Shown here: positions 1-8,120 of the stretch, piece by piece
Numbering within the stretch: position 1 is the first letter of the stretch
Layout: each line of letters opens with the position of its first letter
DNA from: Roseicyclus mahoneyensis
GTDB taxonomy: Bacteria; Pseudomonadota; Alphaproteobacteria; Rhodobacterales; Rhodobacteraceae
Assembly: GCF_003148775.1 (NCBI RefSeq)
Contig: NZ_QGGW01000002.1
Location: 333,810 to 397,809, forward strand
Direction: 5' to 3'
Length of the DNA: 64,000 nt
Notes under the pieces: model-generated
Told to the model about the DNA's origin: nothing
Databases searched by the model: none
What the model saw: only the letters and a program-made list of their open reading frames with translations
Position numbers and translations under genes: made by a program

Positions 1-343
1 CCGGGGTCCGCTCGACCGGGGGAGTTTCCGCAGGTGTCTGCTGTGGCAGTGGTGGCATTGCCGGCAGGCGTTGCGGTGTGCTGTCCATGGGCAATTCGAC
101 GGCATTTTCCGAGACCACCGGCTGGGCCATGGACGCGGCCGATGTCATCGGGTCGGGCGGCGTCGTCCAGCGGGTGGCCAATGCGGCAAGGCTTTCCGGT
201 GCAGCTTGCAGGCTGATCCGGTCGGCACCCTGCGCACCTTGTCCGTCGGGCCCTCCGCTGCTGGTGCCAAGCCCCGACATCACCCCGGCATGCACCGCCG
301 CCGACAGGCCCAGAAAGGCAGCGATTTCGGCGGCCCGTCTCAT
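1..343 (-). CDS. tonB: TonB-like energy transducer, 3' end beyond window
   Basis: The last gene of the B12 uptake operon, of which only about the first 114 residues are inside the window. The visible part has a short N-terminal segment (residues about 5-20) that could be the single membrane anchor, then a Pro-rich stretch around residues 95-114 (repeated PP, TPAE, PVE) like the periplasm-spanning spacer of TonB. The C-terminal TonB fold is off the window, so identity rests on the spacer and on position after exbB-exbD-exbD. Its ATG overlaps the TGA of the upstream exbD as ATGA at 340-343, implying translational coupling. It would pass inner-membrane energy to the BtuB receptor encoded first in the same operon. 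Confidence 0.7.
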   Translation of the reverse strand, partial: MRRAAEIAAFLGLSAAVHAGVMSGLGTSSGGPDGQGAQGADRISLQAAPESLAALATRWTTPPDPMTSAASMAQPVVSENAVELPMDSTPQRLPAMPPLPQQTPAETPPVERTP

Positions 344-726
344 GGGCGGACCGTGATCAGGCGAATATCGGACACGCCCTGCGCCGCCAGACGGGGCAAG
401 AGCCGCGCAAGATCGGCGGCGGAAAATGCGGCGTCGGCCAGAACCGGCAGCGGTCCGTCCCTGTCTGCTTCGGCCAGCGCCGCGAGCGCGTCCTCGCCCG
501 TGGTCGCGCCAAAGATCAGTGTGCCATCGGCCATGATGTAAAGCGTCCCCGCCTCCGGGTCGGTCTGTGGCATGTCGGCTGTTGGCGGCGTAAGGTCTTG
601 CGGCGGCGGTGGGGTCAGGCTGGCCGTCATCAGAAAGAAGATCAGCAACAAGAACACCACATTGATCATCGGCACGATGGCCCGATCCTGCCCGCCACGG
701 GGCCGTGAGGGGCCACCGAAGGTCAC
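340..726 (-). CDS. exbD: ExbD/TolR-family protein with Asn in place of the membrane Asp
   Basis: A 128-residue ExbD/TolR protein: short cytoplasmic N-terminus, one transmembrane helix at about residues 18-37, then a Pro-rich linker and a small periplasmic domain. ExbD binds inside the ExbB pentamer and uses the proton gradient to drive TonB. The helix begins PMINVVFLLL; residue 22 is Asn, whereas ExbD proteins have an Asp here (Asp25 in E. coli) that carries the proton. The adjacent paralogue keeps Asp22. Start and stop both overlap neighbours by ATGA. It may act as the non-protonated half of a mixed ExbD dimer, which is inference. Confidence 0.85.
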   Translation of the reverse strand: MTFGGPSRPRGGQDRAIVPMINVVFLLLIFFLMTASLTPPPPQDLTPPTADMPQTDPEAGTLYIMADGTLIFGATTGEDALAALAEADRDGPLPVLADAAFSAADLARLLPRLAAQGVSDIRLITVRP

Positions 727-1112
727 GGGCTCACCAAGGCAAGCGTGGTGAAGCCCGCCCGCTCCAAAAGGCCCATCCCATCCATCAGGCGCTGCAGGTC
801 AACGCCTTCTGCCGGTTGCACGAGGATGAGGTCCGAACCCGTGTCTGTCAGGCGGCTCAGGGTCTCGATCAATCCGTCCAGATCGGTGATCTGGCCGTTC
901 AGCCTGAACCCCTCCGGCTCGATCCGGACAAGGCGCGGCGGGCCTTGCCACTCCGCGCCGCCACTGGCCGCGATGCGCAACTCAAGCGCGCCTTCCTGCC
1001 CGAACCGGGCGGCCAGCATAAAGAACACCAGCAGCAGGAACACCACATCGATCATCGGCGTCAGGCTCGGGCGACGGCGCGGCCGCGCGGGCGCGAAACA
1101 AAACCCCGTCAT
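723..1112 (-). CDS. exbD: Biopolymer transport protein ExbD
   Basis: A 129-residue ExbD with a basic N-terminus (PRRR), a single transmembrane helix at about residues 18-36 starting LTPMIDVVFLLL, and a periplasmic domain. Asp22 in the helix corresponds to the proton-translocating Asp of ExbD. It works with ExbB to energise TonB-dependent uptake. The start at 1112 is chosen because it gives a normal ExbD N-terminus and overlaps the exbB stop as ATGA (1109-1112). Its own stop overlaps the next exbD start at 723-726. A longer upstream extension of the same frame lies inside exbB and is not used. Confidence 0.92.
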   Translation of the reverse strand: MTGFCFAPARPRRRPSLTPMIDVVFLLLVFFMLAARFGQEGALELRIAASGGAEWQGPPRLVRIEPEGFRLNGQITDLDGLIETLSRLTDTGSDLILVQPAEGVDLQRLMDGMGLLERAGFTTLALVSP

Positions 1113-1735
1113 CGTGCGCCCCCGCGGGTGAAGATGCGGGTGGCGTCCCCCTCCATGTCGGCCTGCACTCGGTCGGCGATGCTGTCGAACCATGTGAGCG
1201 CCGCGGCGGCAGGGATCGCCACGGCCATCCCTGCGGCGGTGGTCAAGAGCGCCTCCCAGATGCCGCCGGCCAGCGTGGCGGGATCGGTCTGGCCACCGGC
1301 CTCCTGCAGGGCCTGAAACGCGGCGATCATGCCAAGAACGGTGCCCAGCAGCCCCAGCAAAGGCGCGATGGTTACGATCAGGTCGAGCGGGCGCAAGCCG
1401 GCGCGCAACTCGGCCAGCATGGTGCGTGCGATGCGGGCGGTTTCCTCGCGCGCGGCCTCGTCGGACAGGAAGACATCGCGGTGCGCCGACATCGCGGCAT
1501 GGGCCAGCCTTGCGCGGACGGACCGGCGCGCGGTCAGCAGCGACAGGGCGCCCACTGCGTCGCCCTGTTGCCACAACGTGATCGCTTCTGTCGCGACATG
1601 CCCACCGGACCAGGCCCCGAGCGTGGACAAGCGGTAGAGCTTCCACAAGATCAGGGCGAGCGTCAGAACCGACAGCGCGGCGATGGCCCAGATCACCGGG
1701 CCGCCGCGCGTCAGAAGATCGGGCATGTCGGTCAT
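1109..1735 (-). CDS. exbB: MotA/TolQ/ExbB proton channel protein
   Basis: A 208-residue ExbB/TolQ family protein. It has an N-terminal transmembrane helix (about residues 12-32), a cytoplasmic stretch, and two further helices (about 114-142 and 153-183) including the family core APLLGLLGTVLGMI and a later TTAAGMAVAIP. ExbB forms the pentameric channel around ExbD. The start at 1735 overlaps the btuD stop as ATGA (1732-1735). Its placement directly after btuFCD suggests the energising complex is made together with the B12 importer. Confidence 0.93.
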   Translation of the reverse strand: MTDMPDLLTRGGPVIWAIAALSVLTLALILWKLYRLSTLGAWSGGHVATEAITLWQQGDAVGALSLLTARRSVRARLAHAAMSAHRDVFLSDEAAREETARIARTMLAELRAGLRPLDLIVTIAPLLGLLGTVLGMIAAFQALQEAGGQTDPATLAGGIWEALLTTAAGMAVAIPAAAALTWFDSIADRVQADMEGDATRIFTRGGAR

Positions 1736-2490
1736 GTCAGCACCTCGAGCGGCTGAAAGATGACGCCGTCGGGTCCGCGCGTCAAATGGGCTGAAATGCC
1801 GAAGACATCGGCGAGATTGGCCTTGGTCAGCACTTTCTCGGGCGGTCCGTCGGCATGGATGCGGCCCCGGTGCATCAGGATCAGCCGGGTGCAATGGCGC
1901 GCGGCAAGGCCAAGATCATGGAGCGAGACCATGATCGCCTTGCCCCCGGCGGCCAGCTGGGCAAAGGCCTGCATCGTGGCGATCTGGTGGCCGGGGTCGA
2001 GGCCCGCGATGGGCTCATCCGCGAGGATCAGCGGTGTGTCCTGCGCCAGCGCGCGGGCGATCAGGACGCGGGCCTGTTCGCCGCCCGACAACTTGGTCGC
2101 GGGGCGCGCCTCAAAGCCCGACAGGTCCATGATCCGCAACGCCTCCGCGACGGCGGCGCGGTCGGTTTCGCTCGGGCGCTGGCCCGCCGCCAGATGGGGC
2201 GTCCGGCCCAGTGTCACCAGCGTCTCGACACTCACAGGCCAGGCGATCTCGCGCGCTTGCGGCAGCCACGCGACGTGGCGGGCGCGAGTCTGCGGGGCCA
2301 TATCCGTCAGCGAAGACATGCCCGTATGTGGCAGAAGACCAAGCGCGCCGCGCATCAGCGTGGTCTTGCCCGCACCATTCGGCCCGATCAGGCCGACCAG
2401 TTCCCCAGGCGCGATGGCCAGGCTGGCGCCGTCGACCACGGGGCAGTCGCCGCGCATCACAGTCAGACGGTCCAGCGCCAGATGCATCAC
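1732..2490 (-). CDS. btuD: ABC transporter ATP-binding protein, cobalamin (FecE/BtuD type)
   Basis: A 252-residue ABC ATPase. Walker A is GPNGAGKTT (about residues 36-44), the signature is LSGGEQARV (about 139-147), and Walker B is LILADEP followed by the switch His in SLHDLG. It would power the BtuC permease. Sequence alone resembles iron-siderophore ATPases equally well; cobalamin is preferred because the whole operon sits behind a cobalamin riboswitch. Start and stop both overlap neighbours by ATGA. Confidence 0.87.
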   Translation of the reverse strand: MMHLALDRLTVMRGDCPVVDGASLAIAPGELVGLIGPNGAGKTTLMRGALGLLPHTGMSSLTDMAPQTRARHVAWLPQAREIAWPVSVETLVTLGRTPHLAAGQRPSETDRAAVAEALRIMDLSGFEARPATKLSGGEQARVLIARALAQDTPLILADEPIAGLDPGHQIATMQAFAQLAAGGKAIMVSLHDLGLAARHCTRLILMHRGRIHADGPPEKVLTKANLADVFGISAHLTRGPDGVIFQPLEVLT

Positions 2491-3470
2491 AGCGCCCTCC
2501 GCGTCTTGTAGATCAGGTGCAAGAACAGCGGCGCGCCGATGATCGCCATGAGGACGCCGAGCTTAAGGTCGCGCTCGGGCAGCACCAGCCGCACGGCGAT
2601 GTCGGCCAAAAGCACCATTGCCGCCCCCCCAAGCGCTGAGGCGGGCAAAAGGACCGAAGGCCGGGCGCCGACGAGCGGGCGCAACAGATGCGGCACGACC
2701 AGCCCGACAAAGCCGATGGCACCCGCGACCGCTGTTGCCGCGCCAACGCAGGCCGCGACGCCCAGAACCAGTTGCAGGCGCATCCGGTCAAGCCTGATGC
2801 CCATGGCGGCGGCGGCATCCTCGCCCAGTGTCAGCGCATCGAGGCCCCGGCCCAGCGGCAGCAACAGCGCCCAGCCGACCGCCATGAAGGGTACGGCAAG
2901 CCAGACATGGGAAAACGACCGATCCGCCAGAGATCCCATCATCCAGAACACGATCTCCGCCGTGGCGAAGGGATTGGGCGAGAGGTTCAGTACCAGCGAG
3001 GTCAGCGCACCGGCCAGCGCCGAAATCGCGATACCAGCGAGGATCAGTGTCAGCGACCCGCCACGCGGCCCGGCAAGTGCGAGGATCAGCAGGACCGCGA
3101 TCACCGCACCGGCAAGCGCCGTCAAGGGCAGGGCAAGGGCAAAGGCCGCGGCAAATCCGGTCTGGATGGCGATGACGGCGCCCAAAGCCGCAGAGCCTGA
3201 GACGCCGATCAGACCCGGTTCGGCCAAAGGATTGCGCAAATAGCCCTGCAGCGCCGCGCCCGACAGGCCGAGGCTCGCGCCGATCATGACGGCAAGGATC
3301 GCGCGGGGCAGGCGGATCTCGCGCATCACCAGCGTCACGGCCTCGCCTTGCCCGGTGATGAGGGCTGACACACTTTCGCTGAAGCCAAAGCCCGCAGGGC
3401 CGGTCAGCAGCGAGAGGGCAAACAGTGCAGTGGTCAGCAAGCCCAGTCCGGGGAACAGGGCGCGGGTCAT
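2487..3470 (-). CDS. btuC: FecCD-family permease, cobalamin importer
   Basis: A 327-residue, strongly hydrophobic permease of the FecCD/BtuC family with about nine to ten membrane helices. Family motifs seen include the early GASLGLSGAALQGYLRNPLAEPGL and, near the C-terminus, GFVGLVVPHLLR, the coupling loop to the ATPase. It would form the inner-membrane channel of the B12 importer with BtuD and receive substrate from BtuF. It overlaps btuF and btuD by ATGA at each end. Confidence 0.9.
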   Translation of the reverse strand: MTRALFPGLGLLTTALFALSLLTGPAGFGFSESVSALITGQGEAVTLVMREIRLPRAILAVMIGASLGLSGAALQGYLRNPLAEPGLIGVSGSAALGAVIAIQTGFAAAFALALPLTALAGAVIAVLLILALAGPRGGSLTLILAGIAISALAGALTSLVLNLSPNPFATAEIVFWMMGSLADRSFSHVWLAVPFMAVGWALLLPLGRGLDALTLGEDAAAAMGIRLDRMRLQLVLGVAACVGAATAVAGAIGFVGLVVPHLLRPLVGARPSVLLPASALGGAAMVLLADIAVRLVLPERDLKLGVLMAIIGAPLFLHLIYKTRRAL

Positions 3471-4300
3471 GGTGCGCCCTCCATCATCTGACGGGCCTCG
3501 ACAAGATCGCGCAGCGCCTCAAGGACACGGGGCGTGCCGCAGGCCCAATCCGGCCCCATCTCCAGCCCGTTGCCAGCGGCGATCAGCGCCTGCAGGGCTG
3601 GGTGGTGCAAGATCTCCTCTGACCGCGAGGCGCCCGGGTAGCGGGCGGTGCGCAGGATCAGATCGGGCGCGGCCATCACCAGAAGTTCCAGCGCGATCTG
3701 GCCGGTGTCGCTGCGCGCGACCTCTGCGGCGATGTTGCGGAACCCGGCGCGGGTCAGGATCTCATGCGCCATGCCGCCTTCGCCCATGGAATAGCCATTG
3801 GCCCCGTAAAAGGCGGCGCGCGGACCGAGCGGCAGGGTGCCAAGGGCTGCAAGATCCGTCTCGAACTGGCGGATCAGGGTCTGTGCCTGTTCTTCGCGGC
3901 CAAAAAGCGCGCCGACCTGCGCCAGCCGCTCGGGAATATCGGCCAGGCTTTCGACCCCCGGCACCTGAACCACGCTGACGCCGAGGCGGCGCAGCATGGC
4001 GATAGCGGTGGGGTCGGACCAGGGATGGGCCAGCACCAGATCGGGCCGCATCAGGTAGATCTGTTCGGCGCTGCCATAGTTGAGCGGATAGGCGGCGGCC
4101 GCGTCGGCCATGGGCGAGGTGACGGGATCTGCCGAGACATAGCTGACCGAGACCAGCTGCCCGGGTGCGGCGAGCATCAGAGCGAACTGGTCGGTGCAGA
4201 GGTTCATGGACACCACGCGGGCAGGTGCCTCGGTGGACTGCGCGCCCACGGGCCCCGCCGTGACGGTCAGGGCGAGGGCGAGGGCGCGCAGGGGGATCAT
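3467..4300 (-). CDS. btuF: Periplasmic cobalamin-binding protein (BtuF-like)
   Basis: A 277-residue class III substrate-binding protein. Residues 1-21 form a signal peptide (IPLRALALALTVTAGPVGA, then QS). After that come the family features RVVSMNLCTDQFALML and a later DLVLAHPWSDP. It should deliver cobalamin or a related corrinoid to BtuC. The start at 4300 is preferred over an upstream in-frame one because it begins exactly at the signal peptide and lies one base after the btuB stop. The stop overlaps btuC by ATGA. Confidence 0.87.
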   Translation of the reverse strand: MIPLRALALALTVTAGPVGAQSTEAPARVVSMNLCTDQFALMLAAPGQLVSVSYVSADPVTSPMADAAAAYPLNYGSAEQIYLMRPDLVLAHPWSDPTAIAMLRRLGVSVVQVPGVESLADIPERLAQVGALFGREEQAQTLIRQFETDLAALGTLPLGPRAAFYGANGYSMGEGGMAHEILTRAGFRNIAAEVARSDTGQIALELLVMAAPDLILRTARYPGASRSEEILHHPALQALIAAGNGLEMGPDWACGTPRVLEALRDLVEARQMMEGAP

Positions 4301-4301
4301 C

Positions 4302-6128
4302 TCAGAACCGGGCCCGAAGGCCGAGGTAGAAGGCCCGGTCGGAGGTGCCGTAGCCACGCGTCAACTGGTATTGTTCGTCGAGAATGTTGTCGATCCGCAG
4401 ATAGGCATCGACATCGTCGCTCAGGGCGTAGGTGAAGGTTGCGTTCGCGATAGTATAGTCGCTCAGAGTCGGGCGGTTCCACACAGATTGCACAGACAAC
4501 GCCGCTGACAGCCGCTCGGTCATGTCGCCCGTCAGGGTCAAGGACAGGTCGTTCTCAGGGAACTCAAGGTTCCACGCGTTTCCGGCCGTAAGGGGCGGGT
4601 TGCGTCCGGTCGTATACGTATAGCTGCCGTCAAGACGCCACGCGTTCGTGATAGGTGCGCCGAATTCCAGTTCCACGCCCCGGCGGCGGACCGTGCCGGG
4701 CACCTGCGCGTAGGGAAAGGGGAAATCGATCAGATTGTCGGTCTGGTTGTAGAACAGCGTTGCCCGCACAAAGGCATCCTGCGCCAACCGCCGTTCCACG
4801 CCCAGATCGAACGAGTGGCTTTCTTCAGGTTGCAATGTCGGTTCGCCGAAAGGCCCGTAAAGTTCGTAGAGCGAAGGTGCCCGGAAGCTTTGCGCTGCAG
4901 ACGCGCGAATGATCCACGCCTCGTCCGGTCGCCACGAGGCCGCAAAGCGTGCCGAGGTCAGGCCACCAAATTGCGAATGGTCATCGTAACGCAGGGTTGC
5001 CGACAGGTCGAAGCTGTCGTTGGGCGACCACGCCAGCTCCCCGAAGAGCCCGACAGTCTCGCTTTCACCGCCGCCTGGGCCAAAGGTTCCTCCCTGCGAG
5101 AAAGTCTCGCGCGTGGCATCGAGCCCGAACCTCAGCGAAGTCGACTGGTCGAGGTCAAGCGCGCCGAGATAGCTCAGTGCGATCCGCTCGCCGGTGTATA
5201 TGTTCTCCGCCGGGCCGAATGTGGTCGACCCCCGGACATCGCGTTCGATCTGATAGTAGGTGGCGGCAAAAGTGCTGTCGACTGCCCCGGTCGGCAGTTC
5301 CAGATAGGCGCGCAAACCGAAGCTGTCATTGTAGGACACCTCATCGGGCGAACCGTCCGATATCGGGAACTGCTCGTCGAACTCCACCCGTGCGCTTTCG
5401 ACAAAGGCGCTCAGCCCGACGCGGCCGCCATTCGCCAGATCATGCCCGAGCGAAAAACTCAGCCGGTTCGATTCGAACCCGTCAGCTTCGGTATTGCCGT
5501 CATTCTCGTCGGCGGCAGAAAATCCGTCGGTCTGCGTGCGCGTCAGGGTCAAGGCATAGTCCAGCGGACCTTGCCGAACCGCAACTCCATAGCTTCCACG
5601 GTAGCTGTTGTAGCTGCCTGTCTCGATACTGGCGAACTGGTTCACGCCCTCTTCTTCGGCACGGAGGGTCGTTATGTTGATGACGCCGCCGATCGCCTCC
5701 GAACCGTAGATCGCAGATTGCCCGCCACGCAGCAGTTCGATCCGGGAAATGTCGGATGTGGTCAAGCTGCCGAAGTCAAAGGCCGCCTGCGGGCCGGACA
5801 AATCGCTGACGTCGATCCCATCCACCAGCACACGGACATAGTTTTGCCCGGCACCGCGGATGGTGATCGAGGTCAGAGACCCGATCGGGCCGCGTGCGCG
5901 CACATCGACGCCGGGAAGGCGCGCGATATAGTCGATCACGCGGGTTTCCCCGGTCGCCTCAAGTTCCTCGCGGGTGACGACCGATACGGTCGCGCCGGTT
6001 TCCTCCAGCGTGGTTTCGCCGAATTCGGCCGAAAACACGATCTCCCCCAGATCAAATACGGATTGCGCCGGCGCCATGGCCGGGAAAAGCAACGCCAAGG
6101 GCAGCGCGGCCGTTATGTGGTGTTTCAT
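4302..6128 (-). CDS. btuB: TonB-dependent vitamin B12 receptor
   Basis: A 608-residue outer-membrane receptor. A signal peptide covers about residues 1-22. A TonB-box-like EIVFSA follows, then the plug domain (about 40-155; RLPGVDVRARG, IRGAGQNYVRVLVDG, RIELLRGGQSAIYGSEAIGGVINI) and a beta-barrel ending in aromatic LRARF, as outer-membrane proteins do. The start at 6128 is favoured by a GAGGGGG ribosome site a few bases upstream and by the signal peptide. First gene of the operon, about 150 bases after the cobalamin riboswitch, so likely repressed when B12 is plentiful. Confidence 0.92.
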   Translation of the reverse strand: MKHHITAALPLALLFPAMAPAQSVFDLGEIVFSAEFGETTLEETGATVSVVTREELEATGETRVIDYIARLPGVDVRARGPIGSLTSITIRGAGQNYVRVLVDGIDVSDLSGPQAAFDFGSLTTSDISRIELLRGGQSAIYGSEAIGGVINITTLRAEEEGVNQFASIETGSYNSYRGSYGVAVRQGPLDYALTLTRTQTDGFSAADENDGNTEADGFESNRLSFSLGHDLANGGRVGLSAFVESARVEFDEQFPISDGSPDEVSYNDSFGLRAYLELPTGAVDSTFAATYYQIERDVRGSTTFGPAENIYTGERIALSYLGALDLDQSTSLRFGLDATRETFSQGGTFGPGGGESETVGLFGELAWSPNDSFDLSATLRYDDHSQFGGLTSARFAASWRPDEAWIIRASAAQSFRAPSLYELYGPFGEPTLQPEESHSFDLGVERRLAQDAFVRATLFYNQTDNLIDFPFPYAQVPGTVRRRGVELEFGAPITNAWRLDGSYTYTTGRNPPLTAGNAWNLEFPENDLSLTLTGDMTERLSAALSVQSVWNRPTLSDYTIANATFTYALSDDVDAYLRIDNILDEQYQLTRGYGTSDRAFYLGLRARF

Positions 6129-6140
6129 ATAGCCCCCTCG

Positions 6141-6156
6141 CGGGCCGTTTGGCCCG
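6141..6156 (-). promoter_or_regulatory. Hairpin immediately before the btuB ribosome site
   Basis: On the minus strand CGGGCC-AAAC-GGCCCG forms a perfect 6-bp GC stem with a 4-base loop, ending about 12 bases before the btuB start and directly abutting its GAGGGGG site. It could be the translation-controlling part of the cobalamin riboswitch platform. Structure is seen; function is inferred. Confidence 0.5.
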
Positions 6157-6276
6157 ATTGGTTCTGATGCAATGTTCTTGAGGGGGGGCAGACAGACCCC
6201 TCCCGTGAACGGTGAAGCGTCACCACAACGGAAGGGTCCGTTGCCCATGGCGCCCACCGCGCCCGGACAGGGTGAT

Positions 6277-6446
6277 CACTTCGGCAGGTCTCCTGACTCG
6301 CGGGTCATCGCGTGGGCCGGGCCTTCCCGGGGTGTCCCCCAGTGGCATGTGCCGGTCACGCTCGCCGCTTACAGTTGCGGGGGCAGTCGCGGATTTGAAC
6401 CGCGTTCCCTTTTCACCGGACGATGTGAATCGCCCGGACCGAAGCA
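6277..6446 (-). ncRNA. Cobalamin (AdoCbl) riboswitch
   Basis: Read on the minus strand, this leader has the conserved blocks of the cobalamin riboswitch in order: GACTGCCCCCGCAACTGTAA (about 6371-6390), ATGCCACTGG, GGGAAGGC, and the B12 box GTCAGGAGACCTGCC (about 6284-6298). Closing stem P1 is CTTCGG (6439-6444) with CCGAAG (6279-6284). It lies in the 458-base stretch between btuB and the divergent hydrolase gene. Further elements there are a hairpin at 6449-6464 (GTCACG-CTAA-CGTGAC), one at 6467-6487 (9-bp stem), a possible GAGGGG/CCCCTC stem near 6177-6200, and the btuB-proximal hairpin at 6141-6156. No convincing T-tract terminator is present, so control of translation initiation is more likely. 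Confidence 0.93.
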
Positions 6447-6586
6447 GTGTCACGCTAACGTGACAGCCGGTCTTGGCGCAAGACCGGAAGGTGGGGGATG
6501 GGGCGGGCAACGAAAGTGCCGCAGGCGGCTTGCATTGCGGGCAGGCTTGCGACTTTCTGGCCTCCGACGACGTGAGGGAGCCCTTG

Positions 6587-7399
6587 ATGCCGATCACCGA
6601 TTGGGATGATGCCTATGCCAATGCCGCCCATATCCCGGATGCGGAGCGGTTTCTGACGGATTGGCCCGCGCGCACCGCCGCCTTGCGCACCGGTATCACC
6701 CCCGGCCGGCTCCGCTACGGGCCCGGCGCGCGGCAGACGATCGACCTTTATCGACCCGAAAGCGCCATTCAGGGTCTCACAGTGATTGTGCATGGCGGCT
6801 ACTGGATGCGGTTTTCGCCCGATGATTTCGGCTTTCTGGCCGAGGGGCCGCTGGCCCATGGGCAGGCCGTGGCGCTGGTGCGCTACACGCTGGCGCCCGA
6901 CGCGCGTATCGCCGCCATCACCGCCGAGGTCGCGGCTGCGATCGGCGTGGCGGCGGAGGCTGTGTCGGGGCCTGTCACCCTGACCGGGCATTCAGCGGGC
7001 GGGCATCTGGTGACCCGCATGGCCTGTCGCGGGGTGCTGCAGGATGCGCTTGCGGACCGTGTCACGCATGTTGTTTCGGTATCCGGGGTGCATGATCTGC
7101 GCCCGCTTCTGCGCACGCAGATGAACGAGACGCTGCAGCTGGACCCGGCCGAGGCTGAAGTCGAAAGCCCTGCTCTGCTGATCCCACGCGACGGACTGAG
7201 GGTGACCTGCGTTGTGGGTGGCAATGAACGGCCCGAGTTCATCCGGCAGACCGACCTTTTGGCGAATGTCTGGTGGGGGCTTGGGGCCGAGGTGCGGGCC
7301 GTGCATCTGCCCGGCCTGCATCACTTCGATGTCATCGACGGATTGGCCGCGCCAGATGGCGATCTGACCCGGATGCTGCTGGATCAGAGCCTGCCGTAA
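6587..7399 (+). CDS. Alpha/beta hydrolase, arylformamidase-like
   Basis: A 270-residue cytosolic alpha/beta hydrolase. The oxyanion-hole motif HGGYW is at residues 69-73 and the nucleophile elbow GHSAGGH puts the catalytic Ser at about 136; a late HHFDVID supplies the likely catalytic His. HGGYW plus this length is typical of kynurenine formamidase-like esterases, but no tryptophan-degradation gene is nearby, so the substrate is uncertain. The start at 6587 is preceded by GAGGGAG; an earlier in-frame start would run into the riboswitch-side hairpin. The 3' end overlaps the convergent marR gene by 16 bases. Confidence 0.8.
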   Translation: MPITDWDDAYANAAHIPDAERFLTDWPARTAALRTGITPGRLRYGPGARQTIDLYRPESAIQGLTVIVHGGYWMRFSPDDFGFLAEGPLAHGQAVALVRYTLAPDARIAAITAEVAAAIGVAAEAVSGPVTLTGHSAGGHLVTRMACRGVLQDALADRVTHVVSVSGVHDLRPLLRTQMNETLQLDPAEAEVESPALLIPRDGLRVTCVVGGNERPEFIRQTDLLANVWWGLGAEVRAVHLPGLHHFDVIDGLAAPDGDLTRMLLDQSLP

Positions 7400-7818
7400 A
7401 GGTCGCCCACTGCGGTCTTGAGGTTGGCGCGATCCTCGGGGCCCAGATTGTCGAGCATGGAGGATTCGACCTCGCGGGCGGCATGGCGCAAGCGCGCGAC
7501 CTCTTCGGTGCCCTTGTCACTGAGCTGCACGACCAGCCTGCGCCGGTCGGCATTGTCGCGCACGACGTGGATCATCTCGAGATCTTCGAGCCGCCGCTGG
7601 GCCCGGCTGACGCGGGCGGCATCCATGGCGGTCAGGGCGCACAATTCATGGCTGGAGCAGGGCTGATGTGCGGGCAGCGCCATCATGATGCGCCATTCGG
7701 GCACCTGAAGACCGGCCGCGATCATGATGCGCTGGAATGCGCGCGACGCGATCACCGACATCTGGAACGGCAAGAAATCCGTGAGGTCGAAGGTTAGGGT
7801 TTGGGCCTGGTCTCTCAC
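7384..7818 (-). CDS. MarR-family transcriptional regulator
   Basis: A 144-residue MarR protein with a GTG start. The winged helix-turn-helix spans about residues 40-105, with recognition helix AARVSRAQRRLEDL and wing RDNADRRRLVVQLSDKG. MarR proteins bind inverted repeats as dimers and often respond to small phenolic ligands. About 75-95 bases upstream of its start lies an 8-bp perfect inverted repeat (7895-7912) that could be its operator. Its tail overlaps the convergent hydrolase gene. Confidence 0.87.
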   Translation of the reverse strand: MRDQAQTLTFDLTDFLPFQMSVIASRAFQRIMIAAGLQVPEWRIMMALPAHQPCSSHELCALTAMDAARVSRAQRRLEDLEMIHVVRDNADRRRLVVQLSDKGTEEVARLRHAAREVESSMLDNLGPEDRANLKTAVGDLYGRL

Positions 7819-8117
7819 GCGCCTACCGATTGTTTTAGGTTAAGGTCACTCTCCCCTGAGTTTAGCGTCGGGCGTGCGGCGACGGCAAGCAGAATGTCCA
7901 GTGAACTGGACAGGTGTTGTGTTTGAATGGCACGACAGAAAGGATTTCTTTCGTGAGATCAAAATCCTATGATGAATGCCGATATTATGGGCGGAATGCC
8001 GCAGCTCTGCACGGCAGTCGGTTGAGCCGTGCAAAGAGGACGGCGTTTCCGATCGGCACCGCCGACGCAGGCCGGGTCGCGAAAAACGACGCTTGAGCTG
8101 CATTTTCCGTCTTGTCG
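7819..8117. other. Intergenic region between marR and serC leader
   Basis: The gene-free stretch upstream of serC is 378 bases in all. Apart from the palindrome at 7895-7912 and the serC leader hairpins that start at 8121, I see no convincing gene. Promoters for both divergent genes must lie here, but no strong -35/-10 pair stands out. Confidence 0.5.
7895..7912. promoter_or_regulatory. Candidate MarR operator, perfect inverted repeat
   Basis: TGTCCAGT-GA-ACTGGACA: 8-bp arms with a 2-base centre, in the divergent region between the marR gene and serC. Size and symmetry fit a MarR dimer site. Which gene it controls is inferred from position only. Confidence 0.5.
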
Positions 8118-8120
8118 CAG

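Noticed and set aside
1732..4300. Iron-siderophore ABC importer
   Set aside because: The proteins look like FecBCDE members, but the operon is headed by a cobalamin riboswitch with all conserved blocks, so B12 is the better substrate call.
6467..6487. Nine-bp hairpin as a terminator
   Set aside because: There is no T tract on either side and no gene ends there; it is reported only as part of the leader region.
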